Shown in pieces: positions 36,760 through 46,249 of a DNA stretch of 64,000 bases; within the stretch, counting starts at the first letter, position 1, and every line of letters starts with the position of its first letter. A program made the translations under genes and the position numbers. Source of the stretch: Planctomycetaceae bacterium (GTDB lineage Bacteria; Planctomycetota; Planctomycetia; Planctomycetales; Planctomycetaceae); assembly GCA_041398825.1 (NCBI GenBank), contig JAWKTX010000008.1, positions 310,001 to 374,000 of the forward strand, written 5' to 3'. The notes beneath the pieces are model-generated. The model ran no database searches and was not told the DNA's origin. It was given only the letters and a program-made list of their open reading frames with translations.

Positions 36760-37299
36760 CGAAGTTCTCTCCTGGTATCCATCAAACGAATCTCTTTGCA
36801 CCACACAAAAATCGACCAGTGCATCGTAAGAACCATCTCGGTCAGGCGTCCGGTGACTTCCACGACCTGCATCGAAAACTGGTTTTGAAGCGAATTTCTG
36901 GTACGTGAACCTCATTGAGAGTCTGCGCGATTCTCGTGCCGTTTCAATTGGGCAGAACCTTAGGGCGAGATGTACTAACCCGGGGATCCGTGTGAACGAA
37001 GCATCCGAGGCTCATCACCGCAGCCGCGGCCGAAAATTAACCGGCTTTGGGGCGTCTGCAGAGTTAACCTCCCAGGAACCCATTTCTCCGGGCAGAACGA
37101 GGACTTTCGGGCTGAACCGAGCCCCTGGGTTTCGCAAAGTCCAGCTTTGTGGAGTTTGGTTGCTTGCGATTCGGAATTCACTGCGTTGACATGGTGAAAT
37201 CAGACTGCGTGAGTTAATTTCGAACATGTCGATTTCATCTCGGCTTGACTGCCGTAAAACGCACAATTGACCTCTTCTCCTCATTGAACGCCCTGCAAC
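36760..37299. other. Divergent intergenic region SRPBCC / fbp
   Basis: 540 bases without a gene I can support. The plus-strand frame 36905-37189 has no recognisable domain. No RNA fold or promoter consensus stands out. Confidence 0.4.
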
Positions 37300-39282
37300 A
37301 TGCTCAACCCTACAGTGTCATTTAAACGTCCCGAAGCAGATCTGTCGCTCCTGGAGTTACTGTCGTTAGAGTACCCCAACGTCGACGCTGCCATAGCTGA
37401 AGTGGCTCGACTGTCGGCAGTGCAGACTCTTCCCAAAGGGGCAGTTCACGTCATCAGTGATATTCACGGTGAAGATAAAAAACTTCAACATGTGATCAAC
37501 AATGCCTCCGGGACACTTCGGCCGCTGGTGGAAGAATTCTTTGCCGAAACGATGAACGCAGGCGAACTGGAAGAGTTTCTGAAGCTGACGTTTTACCCCG
37601 CGGAAGTGACTGGACAGCTCCGGGAAAAACTCACATCTCCCGAGGATGTTCGCGCATTTGCAGAACGAACCCTGAAACCACAGCTTCAATTGCTACGCTA
37701 CCTGGTTTCGAACTACAGCCTGCGTCTGGCAACCAAACTTTTCCCGGCAGAATACCGGGAACTTCTGCTGGAGATGCTGCATGCTCCGTCGACCGAACGC
37801 AGCGTCGAGTTTATTTCCGCCATGCTGGACGAACTCGTTCGTCGAGATCGCGCGCTGCACCTGATCCATTTACTCGGCCGCCTGATTCGAAACCTGGCTG
37901 TCGATGAATTGATTATTGGGGGAGACTGCTGGGATCGTGGGCCGCGCGGCGATCGCGTCGTGGACTATCTTCGTCTGCAACCCAATGTGGAGTTCATTTG
38001 GGGCAACCACGACGCACTCTGGCTGGGTGCTGCTCTCGGCAACGAAGCGCTCATCTGTACGGTTCTTCGCATCTCACTTCGATATCGACGTTTGGGGCAG
38101 CTGGATGAGGGATACAGCATTCCCCTGACGCCGCTGGAGCACCTGGCTCGCACGGTTTATGCTGAAGATCCGGCCATACACTTCCTTCCGAAGGGAGATG
38201 GTATGCGGCCAAAAGAAATCGTTGCCCGGATGCAGAAGGCTGCGGCAGTGATGCAGTTCAAACTGGAAGGGAAACTGATTGAACGCAACCCACAATGGGA
38301 GCTCAATCACAGAAGATTGCTGCACCGGATTGACTACGCAAACGGTACCATCGTCATCGATGGCGAAAGGTACCCATTGAGAGATCAGTTGTTCCCCACA
38401 ATTGATCCGGATCACCCTTATGAACTTACACCCGAAGAAGCATCCTGTCTGTCTCATCTGAAGCACTCCTTTCTGAACAGTCAGAAGTTGCAGGAACAAG
38501 TCCGATTTATGGTGGGGCATGGTTCGATGTATCTTCGTCGCGACGAGTGCCTGATCTTCCACGCATGCGTGCCGGTGGATGCCGACGGCAACTTTCTTCC
38601 ACTGGTGGTGGATGACCAGCGGATGGCCGGGCGAGCGTTGTTTGAAGGTATCGAGAAAGTTGTCCGTCGGGCCGTGATGCGGTCAGCAGAGAATGATCTG
38701 GACTTTCTCTGGTATCTTTGGAGTGGTCCTCGATCTCCACTATTCGGGAAGGACCGAATTGCCACATTCGAGCGTGATTTTATCCAGGATAAAAAACCGC
38801 ATCGTGAAACCAAGGATCCTTACTTTTCACTAATCCACGAAGTCGATTTCTGCGATCGCATCCTCCGGGAATTCGGCATGGAAACTGATGGTGGTCTGAT
38901 TGTGAACGGTCACGTTCCGGTGAGAGTCGAAGCCGGGGAGTCACCACTCAAACGAAGTGGAAAAGCCATCACAATCGATGGTGCTTTTTCAGAAGCTTAC
39001 GGCGATTATGGATACACCCTGGTTCTTGAAGCGAATCGCATTGTACTGGCAGAGCACCATCACTTTGACTCCGTTGATGCAGCCATCCGCGATGGTATCG
39101 ATATCGTTCCGAAGGTTCAGGAGATTCGAGTGTTTCATCAGCCACGCTCAACACGTGATACCGAGCGGGGACAACGAATTCGTTATCGGATTGAAATGCT
39201 GGAACGCCTGATCGAGGCCTATCAGACCAACCGGCTTCACGAACGCCCGGCTGGCCATCTGGAAGAATCCGCTCGATTGTGA
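37300..39282 (+). CDS. fbp: Fructose-1,6-bisphosphatase, class III
   Basis: 660 residues, typical of class III Fbp (Firmicute type). 'VHVISDIHGEDKKL' and 'LIIGGDCWDRGPRGDRVVDYL' plus 'EFIWGNHDALWLGAALGN' are the metallophosphoesterase (calcineurin-like) metal-binding blocks. 'RRLLHRIDYANGTI' and 'MVGHGSMYLRRDECLIFHACVP' are in the later part. It converts fructose-1,6-bisphosphate to fructose-6-phosphate in gluconeogenesis with Mn2+. Starts at ATG 37300; no good Shine-Dalgarno is visible. Single gene, converging on the NosR-like gene. Confidence 0.93.
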   Translation: MLNPTVSFKRPEADLSLLELLSLEYPNVDAAIAEVARLSAVQTLPKGAVHVISDIHGEDKKLQHVINNASGTLRPLVEEFFAETMNAGELEEFLKLTFYPAEVTGQLREKLTSPEDVRAFAERTLKPQLQLLRYLVSNYSLRLATKLFPAEYRELLLEMLHAPSTERSVEFISAMLDELVRRDRALHLIHLLGRLIRNLAVDELIIGGDCWDRGPRGDRVVDYLRLQPNVEFIWGNHDALWLGAALGNEALICTVLRISLRYRRLGQLDEGYSIPLTPLEHLARTVYAEDPAIHFLPKGDGMRPKEIVARMQKAAAVMQFKLEGKLIERNPQWELNHRRLLHRIDYANGTIVIDGERYPLRDQLFPTIDPDHPYELTPEEASCLSHLKHSFLNSQKLQEQVRFMVGHGSMYLRRDECLIFHACVPVDADGNFLPLVVDDQRMAGRALFEGIEKVVRRAVMRSAENDLDFLWYLWSGPRSPLFGKDRIATFERDFIQDKKPHRETKDPYFSLIHEVDFCDRILREFGMETDGGLIVNGHVPVRVEAGESPLKRSGKAITIDGAFSEAYGDYGYTLVLEANRIVLAEHHHFDSVDAAIRDGIDIVPKVQEIRVFHQPRSTRDTERGQRIRYRIEMLERLIEAYQTNRLHERPAGHLEESARL

Positions 39283-39379
39283 GTTGCCACCTCAGATTGG
39301 GTGGTTGGCCAGGAATACATTCGACTGGATCGGTTGGCCCGAAATGAATTCGAAAACGACAATCTGAAACGGAATGACC

Positions 39380-41212
39380 TCAAACCGTCATCTGGAGGAC
39401 TATGGCTGCGGCCAGCAGAATCAGCGCAAAGGTGTCCTGCAATTGCCAATCCGATCTGCGAGAGCGAGTGAGGAAATCCAGAAGCGCGCCGGTTGGACAT
39501 CCGAATCGACAATAAGCCATTGGTGTGAGCGCAGAGGCAACCAGCCCACCGATGGCGACGATGATTGTGGCAGTACCAGCAATTGAAAACAGCCAGGCAT
39601 CAAACGGTTCTATGTCGACCGGACTGAACGGCAAATGCAGGAACCCTACAAGCATGACCCAGGTGATCAGAATTACCGGAATCAGCCTCAGCCGTCGCTG
39701 TATCTTGCCGGAAATGGACAACTTCCATGGCAACCGATTCCGCAACAATTGTTGCACAGCTCCGTGCGGGCAGATGTGGCTGCAGTAAACATTTCGGCGT
39801 GAAACAATCGGGACGATCACAGCGGCAAGAGTCAGGATCACCAGACCTGCCGCGCGTTGCCATGGAATTCCGTTTTGTGACCATCCCAGTAAAGATGCCT
39901 GCGACAGTAAGTCTCCGTTAACAAGTCCCAGCCAGACGATCAGAATAATCTGAAACGACCATCGTAATCGGCGCTTTCCCCGAAGTCCCGTTGTTCCGAT
40001 CAGAACGCCAATGGCGGTGATCAATGTCGTTGAAATATTACGGAGCGTAACAAAAGAGTACACCGGATTCTCCGATTTGGAGCCACTGGCCGTCTCCTGT
40101 GTCTCCTCAAGCCTTCGGACGTAGTCCACTGCAGCAACCTGAAGCGATTCGGCGACAGCGAGGCTTGTCATTGTTGCTCCGCTGACCCCTTCGATTCGTT
40201 CGGTGTCGAGGTCCAGTTGTGATAGTTCGCTGATGCTGCGTCCGACGAACAGCTTCCGGAAGTAAGTGTCGTCTCTGACATAGTCGACGTAGGGTTCATT
40301 GTCGTAGCTGTTTCCAACAGCAATGCCGACAACGTTGTCGTCGGTGGTCAGGCCGATGAGCGTGTTGGTTGGACCCTGGTATCCAATCAAATTGTCTGCG
40401 GCTGGTGATGTACAAAAAATGTGTCCCAGCATGATTCCTGAGGCGTTTGTCACGATCCATTTGCCGGGACCGGACTGATTCGAAGCGGAGACGGAATTTG
40501 CCTCCGGAAAAATGATCTGCACATCCTTCAATTGTGGTGGCTCGGGAAATTTCAGCGAAACTTCACTGCGATGGGTGAGTTTCCCGTCTGGGCTGTTTTC
40601 TGACGATCGGTCTTCGTTCAAAGCGAATCGGAGACTTTCCAGGATTGCCAGGGATGTGAGTGTTGCACCGGAGACTGCTTCCACCTGCGGAGCGCGGCGC
40701 ATGTCCTGCAGAGAATGAGAACCAAACGCAGGCAGGAAATACTGATTGTCCAGGATTTCCTGAACATGGTCTCGAGTGTCCAGACTGCTCAGGATCTTGA
40801 CTTTACGAATGCGTCCTTTTGTATCTGCAGTCACGAGGACATCTGTTGGCCCGGAAAAGCCAATGATATGATCAGCTGCCGGAGATGTTCGGACGGCGTA
40901 ACCCGAGAGCTCGCCGTCACGGTTCTCGATTGCAAGCAGGTTGCCCATGGTTTCGAGGCCGGAATCTGCTTTTTCTGCCGGGCTGGCCGGGGTGATGGAT
41001 GCTGCGTCGGGGAAGACATCCTGCACCAGCGGTAACAGCCGCGACAGATCTCTTTCGGCGATCAGCATTTCGATTTGCCACTGTCGGTGCTGGATGTGAA
41101 TCAGCAGGACGATCGCGACAAAGACGAAAACGCGGTAGACAATGATCAGCCTGCCCGCCATTGACTTAATCAGCAGGAAGGACCTGGACAGCGTCGACAT
41201 GCATGTTTCCAT
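39380..41212 (-). CDS. NosR-like membrane protein with two FMN-binding domains and 4Fe-4S domain
   Basis: 610 residues if started at 41210-41212 (alternatives: ATG at 41200 or 41161, the latter just after the upstream stop). One transmembrane helix (about 22-40), then two periplasmic FMN_bind domains with SGAT motifs at 181-184 and 344-347, each offering a threonine for covalent FMN attachment by ApbE, then five or six transmembrane helices and two CxxxCP clusters (Cys477/481, Cys568/572) of the NapH/NosR 4Fe-4S type. It fits electron transfer across the inner membrane between a quinol or cytoplasmic pool and a periplasmic partner. It overlaps or abuts the FAD-oxidoreductase gene upstream, so translational coupling is likely. 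Confidence 0.85.
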   Translation of the reverse strand: METCMSTLSRSFLLIKSMAGRLIIVYRVFVFVAIVLLIHIQHRQWQIEMLIAERDLSRLLPLVQDVFPDAASITPASPAEKADSGLETMGNLLAIENRDGELSGYAVRTSPAADHIIGFSGPTDVLVTADTKGRIRKVKILSSLDTRDHVQEILDNQYFLPAFGSHSLQDMRRAPQVEAVSGATLTSLAILESLRFALNEDRSSENSPDGKLTHRSEVSLKFPEPPQLKDVQIIFPEANSVSASNQSGPGKWIVTNASGIMLGHIFCTSPAADNLIGYQGPTNTLIGLTTDDNVVGIAVGNSYDNEPYVDYVRDDTYFRKLFVGRSISELSQLDLDTERIEGVSGATMTSLAVAESLQVAAVDYVRRLEETQETASGSKSENPVYSFVTLRNISTTLITAIGVLIGTTGLRGKRRLRWSFQIILIVWLGLVNGDLLSQASLLGWSQNGIPWQRAAGLVILTLAAVIVPIVSRRNVYCSHICPHGAVQQLLRNRLPWKLSISGKIQRRLRLIPVILITWVMLVGFLHLPFSPVDIEPFDAWLFSIAGTATIIVAIGGLVASALTPMAYCRFGCPTGALLDFLTRSRRSDWQLQDTFALILLAAAIVLQMTV

Positions 41213-43463
41213 TCACATGCATGCCATTGATTTCGACGATGCAGGGATCACCTTCTTTCGCTCTGAAAACTCCAAGACTGATGAAGTTGTTTTCCAGCGG
41301 CGCGGGTTCCTTCATGTTAATTTCTCTCGTGACAGTCATGCTGCCAATCGTGACTTTCACCTTCACATTCGATGCGCGATTTTCGTGGTTCAGATATCCC
41401 AGACGAATCTCATGCTTGCCGGTGGCGGGAGCGTCGAACTTATAACGAATGGCCGATTCTTTGTTTCCTGAATACAGATAGCCAAATGCCACAAAGCCCC
41501 GGAGCCCCGTGCCTTCGGTCCACGGGCCGGTTTTTTCTGCCTGACGATCGTCGATCACAAGGCCGGGAAGTTTCTTCGGATCGAGTCCGGGCATCGGCCC
41601 TGTGGAACTGGCGAGTTCCATCGCATCGTCCGGAATTTTTACAGGCTCGTAAACCGTATCCCGATGCGCTTTTCCGGGCAAATTGAGCAAGTCAATCAGT
41701 TCGGCCAGATAGCGATTGTAAACATCCCGCGGCTGGCATTCATGCAGCACGCAAAGGCTGGCAGCGCGACCAACCACTTCACCCATCATGCCGCAAGTCT
41801 TCATGACGCGAGTCGTTCCCAGCGCTTCATGTGTCACACTGATATTTCGCCCCGCCATAAACAGGTTCTCAATGTTTCGGCTGTAGAAACATCGGTACGG
41901 GACCGGGTAACCATATTGGCGGTCGACGGATCGATCGTGAACGGCATAACTGATAAACGGATTATCCGGGAATTTGTCTGCGTACTGTTCTTTGGGATAG
42001 TGCAGATCGATCGACCACGTGCTGGGCACGCATCCATCCGGAAAGTCACGTTTGGAAACAATGTCTTCGTTGGTCAGCACAACGTCTCCCATCAGACGCC
42101 GTGATTCGCGGGGGCCGCCGATGTAGGCAACCCACGTCAAGATGGCGGTTTGATGCTGGTCTGCTCCATCACGGTTTTTCATGGCGTTGAATGCACCGTA
42201 GACCGCACGGAGATTGTGGTCGCGAATACCTTCTGCATCGCCAATGGCATCCTTGTCAAATCCGCTTTCCCAGAACCATTGACCGTGGTGGTCCCGAGGG
42301 TAAGGAAAGTCGTCCATCTTCAGGTCCAGAGCCCATGGAGTTTCCGGGAACTGCGTCGTCTGGTCGATTTCGTCCCAGGCCCACATGTTGCTCATTCCCA
42401 TCCGACCTTTGTCTTCCATGTCCCAGTCGGCGTCTGCCAGGTAGCCAATCGTTCCATGCCCTGTACTATCGCAGAACAGGCGACCCTGAAACTCCGAATG
42501 TTCGCTGGTACGGGTATCGAATGCGGTGACAGAAACGATTTTCTTTTCGCTGGTCTTCACCTGATATGCGTGATGATTCAGAAACAGATCGATGTTCTTT
42601 TCTGCGCGAACGATGGCTTCCTTCTTTTCGTCTTCAAATTCTTCGTACCGTCCGGGCGATTTCGTTGCATGGTCGCAGAACTCTTCAACAATCTCACCGA
42701 TCCGTGGAAATTTGCCCCGTCGGATATTGCCCATGGCCCAGACGCGTATTTCACTGCTTCCGTTACCGCCAAGAACCGGCCGATCCTGAATGAGTGCGAC
42801 CTTGCAGCCCATTCGAGCAGCGGAAATCGCTGCGCCCATTCCGGCGTATCCACCGCCAACAACAACCAGATCGTAGCCGTCTCGCTTTGTTGGTGTTTTG
42901 TCCAACCCAAGCTGTGTTTGACGCCATGCAGCCAGTGGCTCGGAAATGTTCGGCGGTGCCTCGCCGGATTTCGTGAAATAGAGCGCATCGCACCGACCGT
43001 CGAAGCCGGTCAGATCATGCAGAGCAATTTGTATTTCGGTCTTTGTCGTTTCAAATGTTCCGCCGTCGTGCCAGAACCATTCCGCACTTCGTGTCCCAAA
43101 AGTTTCCGGTAACGCCTGCCCGTCAATCAGGACCTGAAACCGTCCGGGTTGACCCTTTGCATTCCATCGAGCGACCCAGTCTTTAGTGCGGACGAAGACG
43201 CGCCATGTGCCTGCTTCCGGAAGAGTCACGGTGGTGTTGGCGTCTTTCACAGGTTGCCCCAATCCGTGGGCCAGCATGTAAGGCGATCCCATTTCGCGAA
43301 TGAACTGAGTGTCCAGTTTCCATCCGCCGGGATGGGTGAAACTCTCGGCTTCAACCAGAACACTGGACGTGTCTTTTCCTTTGGCAAACGACCGTGTTGA
43401 CGATGAATTCAGCACGCATACAGCGATACAGACAATCAGCATTCGAAACATAGTGAACATCAT
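41166..43463 (-). CDS. Secreted FAD-dependent oxidoreductase (FAD_oxidored family)
   Basis: 765 residues from ATG 43461-43463 (43460 also possible); the upstream open frame lacks a signal. The N-terminus is a signal peptide ('MLIVCIAVCVLNSSS'), followed by a beta-sandwich-like domain (about 30-165), then a FAD-binding domain opened by 'DLVVVGGGYAGMGAAISAARMG' (GGGYAG at 203-208) and closed by 'ENLFMAGRNISVTHEALGTTRV'. A second beta-sandwich ends the chain ('IRYKFDAPATGKHEIRLGY'). Such proteins are common in Planctomycetota and probably oxidise carbohydrate or related substrates outside the cytoplasm. The gene's end overlaps the start of the NosR-like gene, pointing to a redox pair. Confidence 0.87.
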   Translation of the reverse strand: MMFTMFRMLIVCIAVCVLNSSSTRSFAKGKDTSSVLVEAESFTHPGGWKLDTQFIREMGSPYMLAHGLGQPVKDANTTVTLPEAGTWRVFVRTKDWVARWNAKGQPGRFQVLIDGQALPETFGTRSAEWFWHDGGTFETTKTEIQIALHDLTGFDGRCDALYFTKSGEAPPNISEPLAAWRQTQLGLDKTPTKRDGYDLVVVGGGYAGMGAAISAARMGCKVALIQDRPVLGGNGSSEIRVWAMGNIRRGKFPRIGEIVEEFCDHATKSPGRYEEFEDEKKEAIVRAEKNIDLFLNHHAYQVKTSEKKIVSVTAFDTRTSEHSEFQGRLFCDSTGHGTIGYLADADWDMEDKGRMGMSNMWAWDEIDQTTQFPETPWALDLKMDDFPYPRDHHGQWFWESGFDKDAIGDAEGIRDHNLRAVYGAFNAMKNRDGADQHQTAILTWVAYIGGPRESRRLMGDVVLTNEDIVSKRDFPDGCVPSTWSIDLHYPKEQYADKFPDNPFISYAVHDRSVDRQYGYPVPYRCFYSRNIENLFMAGRNISVTHEALGTTRVMKTCGMMGEVVGRAASLCVLHECQPRDVYNRYLAELIDLLNLPGKAHRDTVYEPVKIPDDAMELASSTGPMPGLDPKKLPGLVIDDRQAEKTGPWTEGTGLRGFVAFGYLYSGNKESAIRYKFDAPATGKHEIRLGYLNHENRASNVKVKVTIGSMTVTREINMKEPAPLENNFISLGVFRAKEGDPCIVEINGMHVNGNMHVDAVQVLPAD

Positions 43464-43805
43464 CCACCTGGGAAGGAAATCGCAGAATCGTCCTGCCTGC
43501 CAGAATAGTCCGGCGCATAAAACTACTGTGCACCGCAGGCTCATTCCATACGCCGACGTTGATGCATCATCTCTACAGGAGCTGGCGTCATGGGTGAGCA
43601 TGCGGGAACGCCGATCGTAATCGACGATCGCCCGGCAGGCGAGACTCCGGGCACAATTCGGTCGAAATTCATGCGTTGTGCATTTCGAGACGACGCACCG
43701 CATGCACCTCATCCTGCCCTGGCGCTTACCGCTTTGGTGCGGGATTGGGCTGGAATCGTCTGGTCAGCAAAACAGACGCGGGATAGCCCGCTTCTGCTGA
43801 ATCGC
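43464..43805. other. Intergenic region
   Basis: 342 bases between two minus-strand genes, upstream of the FAD-oxidoreductase and downstream of the GAF-HlyD gene. No terminator hairpin with a U-run and no clear promoter seen. Confidence 0.35.
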
Positions 43806-45896
43806 TTACAGCCACAGGTATTTCAGGATGAAGTCGTAGACGTCGCCGAAGCAATAGTAGGCCAGCGACGTTTCATTGCAGTAAATTCGAACGGTGACTT
43901 CTGCTCCGATTCGTTTTTCGGGCAGTTCCTGACCGTCGTCTGCTTCGGCGAGCAGTTCAAACGCTGTTCCCATCTCCGTGTCTGTGGTGGAACGCGTTGC
44001 AATGCTTGTCAGATGACATTTCAGTTTGTCGTTATCCGGCTGAGTGGCCAGATAAAAGTTGCCGGGTATTCGGAGCGATTCTTCCGGTGACTTGCCACTT
44101 TCCAGACGACTCCGCTGAGTCCGCAGGATATGCCCCATCCGCTTTTCTGGTACGAGCAGTTCCATATGCCACTGGCCTTCATCATTCATGATGTCGAACA
44201 GATGATCGCCTTGTCGCACAGGTCGGTCTTCCAGCATCTGCCGCAGCTGGAAGTTTGGAATAATACCATCATGCGAAGCAACGATGGTGAGTTTTTCCTG
44301 TCTTCGATTCTCAAGCAGGCTCAACTGATTCTTTGCGATTTCCAGATCTGCCTGCGCGCGGGTGAGTTCGACGCTGATGCGGGCGACGACGTCTTCTCCC
44401 CGACTTCCATCACGCTGGACGGCGCTTCTGGCGCCGGCAAGCTCTGAAGTCTTCAGGACCTTCAGTTGATCCTGTTTTCGCACTTCTGCTTCTGCGGACC
44501 GAATTTGTTCGTCCAGTTCGTCATTCACCATGACGACCAGCACCTGACCTGCTTTGACGCGTTCTCCCCCTCTGACCTTCAGGCCTTCGCGGGTGATTTC
44601 GCCGTCCCACTTTGCAAACACGGCGTACTGCTCTTTTGGCATCAGTTTGCCTTCGGCATCGACGGGGTACTCCAGCCGATAGAATGTGCCGGCCGCAGCA
44701 ATCAATGCGATGCCCGTGAGAACGGCCAGTGTGATCGCCAGCTTTCGGCCGTGGAACCACTCCATGCCCGTGCCGAGAATCTTCCAGAGCTTCATACCCA
44801 GGATACGGGAATGTTGACGTGCATTCCACAATGCGGCACCGATGTGATCGGCGAGCAGTTCGGCACGCTGTTCGAGTTGTGAAGACACTTCCGATTCGGC
44901 AATTTGTTCCACAACAATGCAGCCGGTTGCTTTGGGCCGCTTGACTCGCCGTTTTCGTTCTTCTTCTTCGCCCTGCTTGTGTACCATCGGCTCACTTTCG
45001 TAAGTCGGCACAAGCATCACCATGCGAGATCCGCTCTCCTGAACGAAGTTCGCGAGAGGTTGTTCGATCTGTGGTGGAAGCCCATCGATTTTGCCTGTGT
45101 AGACGAGCGTCTCGCCCATTTCGATCACGCGCTGGGCAAGCTTTGCCATCGCAACGATCAGGTTCGAACGATGGTTGACCGAACTTTGCCCGCTGACCGC
45201 GCGCACGGTTGTGCTGCGACCTTTTCGCACGACGACACTGAAGCGGTCGACGCCCAGTAGACTGCGCCCGTCACTGGCGGCTGCATCCGCCACTTCCTGC
45301 TCGTCGAGTGTCCGCTGAATACGCAGGGTGAACTGTTCGAAATCCGTCCAGAACTGGTTCTTCGCGTCAGCTGTTTCGGGCTGATTTTTGCGTTTCCCTT
45401 CGATGAATCGAGAGGCATATCCGCACATCTGTTCGAGAAACTGCATGTAACCGGATTGTGCTTTTTCGGGAACATCCGGCCGCTGAAACAGTTCGACCAC
45501 ACCAACACAATTCTTCTCCTTGTGGAGTGCAGAAAGAACCAGCACATGCTCGGTGGGTAGTTTTGCTTCGCCTCCATGGGCGATCGTGCGCGCTTCGCCG
45601 GTTTGCAGGACTTCGCTGAGGAGCTTTTCGTTCAGCTGAAGCGCACCGGGTACCTCGCGCAGTCCGGTTTGATCGAGATTGACCTGAGCGGCCATGCCGA
45701 GCCGACCAGTATCTTCAATCATCCAGACAGCGCCTGCCCTCGCGCCGATCGCGGTGACGACTCGCGTCAGGAATTCCTGGAAGTAAATCTGCGGGGGAAT
45801 ATTCTGGCCGGACATCTGCTCGATTTCTCGAGCCAGTTGCATAACCTTTTCTCGAACGCGTTTCAGATTCTCGTCCGATGGGACTGGTTCCGACAT
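43806..45896 (-). CDS. GAF-domain sensor fused to HlyD-like adaptor
   Basis: 696 residues from ATG 45894-45896; the open frame to 46136 has no start support. Two GAF-like domains in the cytoplasmic half (about 35-165 and 185-360, 'GAVWMIEDTGRLGMAAQ' and 'LLGVDRFSVVVRKG'), one transmembrane helix (386-406), then a periplasmic HlyD/lipoyl adaptor region with 'EGLKVRGGERVKAGQVLVVM', a coiled-coil hairpin and the second lipoyl half 'KLTIVASHDGIIPNFQLRQ'. A sensory part coupled to an export-adaptor part is unusual; in Planctomycetota such proteins often sit with peptidase-M50-type genes, absent here. Ligand and pump partner unknown. Divergent from cinA. Confidence 0.82.
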   Translation of the reverse strand: MSEPVPSDENLKRVREKVMQLAREIEQMSGQNIPPQIYFQEFLTRVVTAIGARAGAVWMIEDTGRLGMAAQVNLDQTGLREVPGALQLNEKLLSEVLQTGEARTIAHGGEAKLPTEHVLVLSALHKEKNCVGVVELFQRPDVPEKAQSGYMQFLEQMCGYASRFIEGKRKNQPETADAKNQFWTDFEQFTLRIQRTLDEQEVADAAASDGRSLLGVDRFSVVVRKGRSTTVRAVSGQSSVNHRSNLIVAMAKLAQRVIEMGETLVYTGKIDGLPPQIEQPLANFVQESGSRMVMLVPTYESEPMVHKQGEEEERKRRVKRPKATGCIVVEQIAESEVSSQLEQRAELLADHIGAALWNARQHSRILGMKLWKILGTGMEWFHGRKLAITLAVLTGIALIAAAGTFYRLEYPVDAEGKLMPKEQYAVFAKWDGEITREGLKVRGGERVKAGQVLVVMVNDELDEQIRSAEAEVRKQDQLKVLKTSELAGARSAVQRDGSRGEDVVARISVELTRAQADLEIAKNQLSLLENRRQEKLTIVASHDGIIPNFQLRQMLEDRPVRQGDHLFDIMNDEGQWHMELLVPEKRMGHILRTQRSRLESGKSPEESLRIPGNFYLATQPDNDKLKCHLTSIATRSTTDTEMGTAFELLAEADDGQELPEKRIGAEVTVRIYCNETSLAYYCFGDVYDFILKYLWL

Positions 45897-46249
45897 GACT
45901 GGATGACTTCCGTACGAATGCAAATTCCAACAGATGAACGGATGGGATTGACGCGGAAGTGTCTCACACCGAAGAAATCGGAGCAACACCCAGATCGGCT
46001 TTGAACCCGCCAGAAGTGTGATGCTGCAACACCTTGCGCGAATCCAGGTTCGGTATCTGGCCCACAAATCGGCGAATCTGTCAGGCCCCCGGCATTTATT
46101 GCCGATGTCCGATGGCGGCCGATCGCTTGCCGCCACTTCCGATCCTGTTAACGTCCTGACCTGTTTCTGTTCAGTCGTTTCCAGTTGACGCTTTTGCCCC
46201 GGCGTCCGAAGTCATCTCCATTCTCTCTGTGTGCCGAGCCTGATAAATC
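45897..46249. other. Divergent intergenic region
   Basis: 353 bases between the GAF-HlyD gene and cinA. No gene or consensus promoter identified. Confidence 0.35.

Noticed and set aside
39237..39512. Possible small gene between fbp and NosR-like gene
   Set aside because: The frame overlaps the ends of both genes and lacks any motif.
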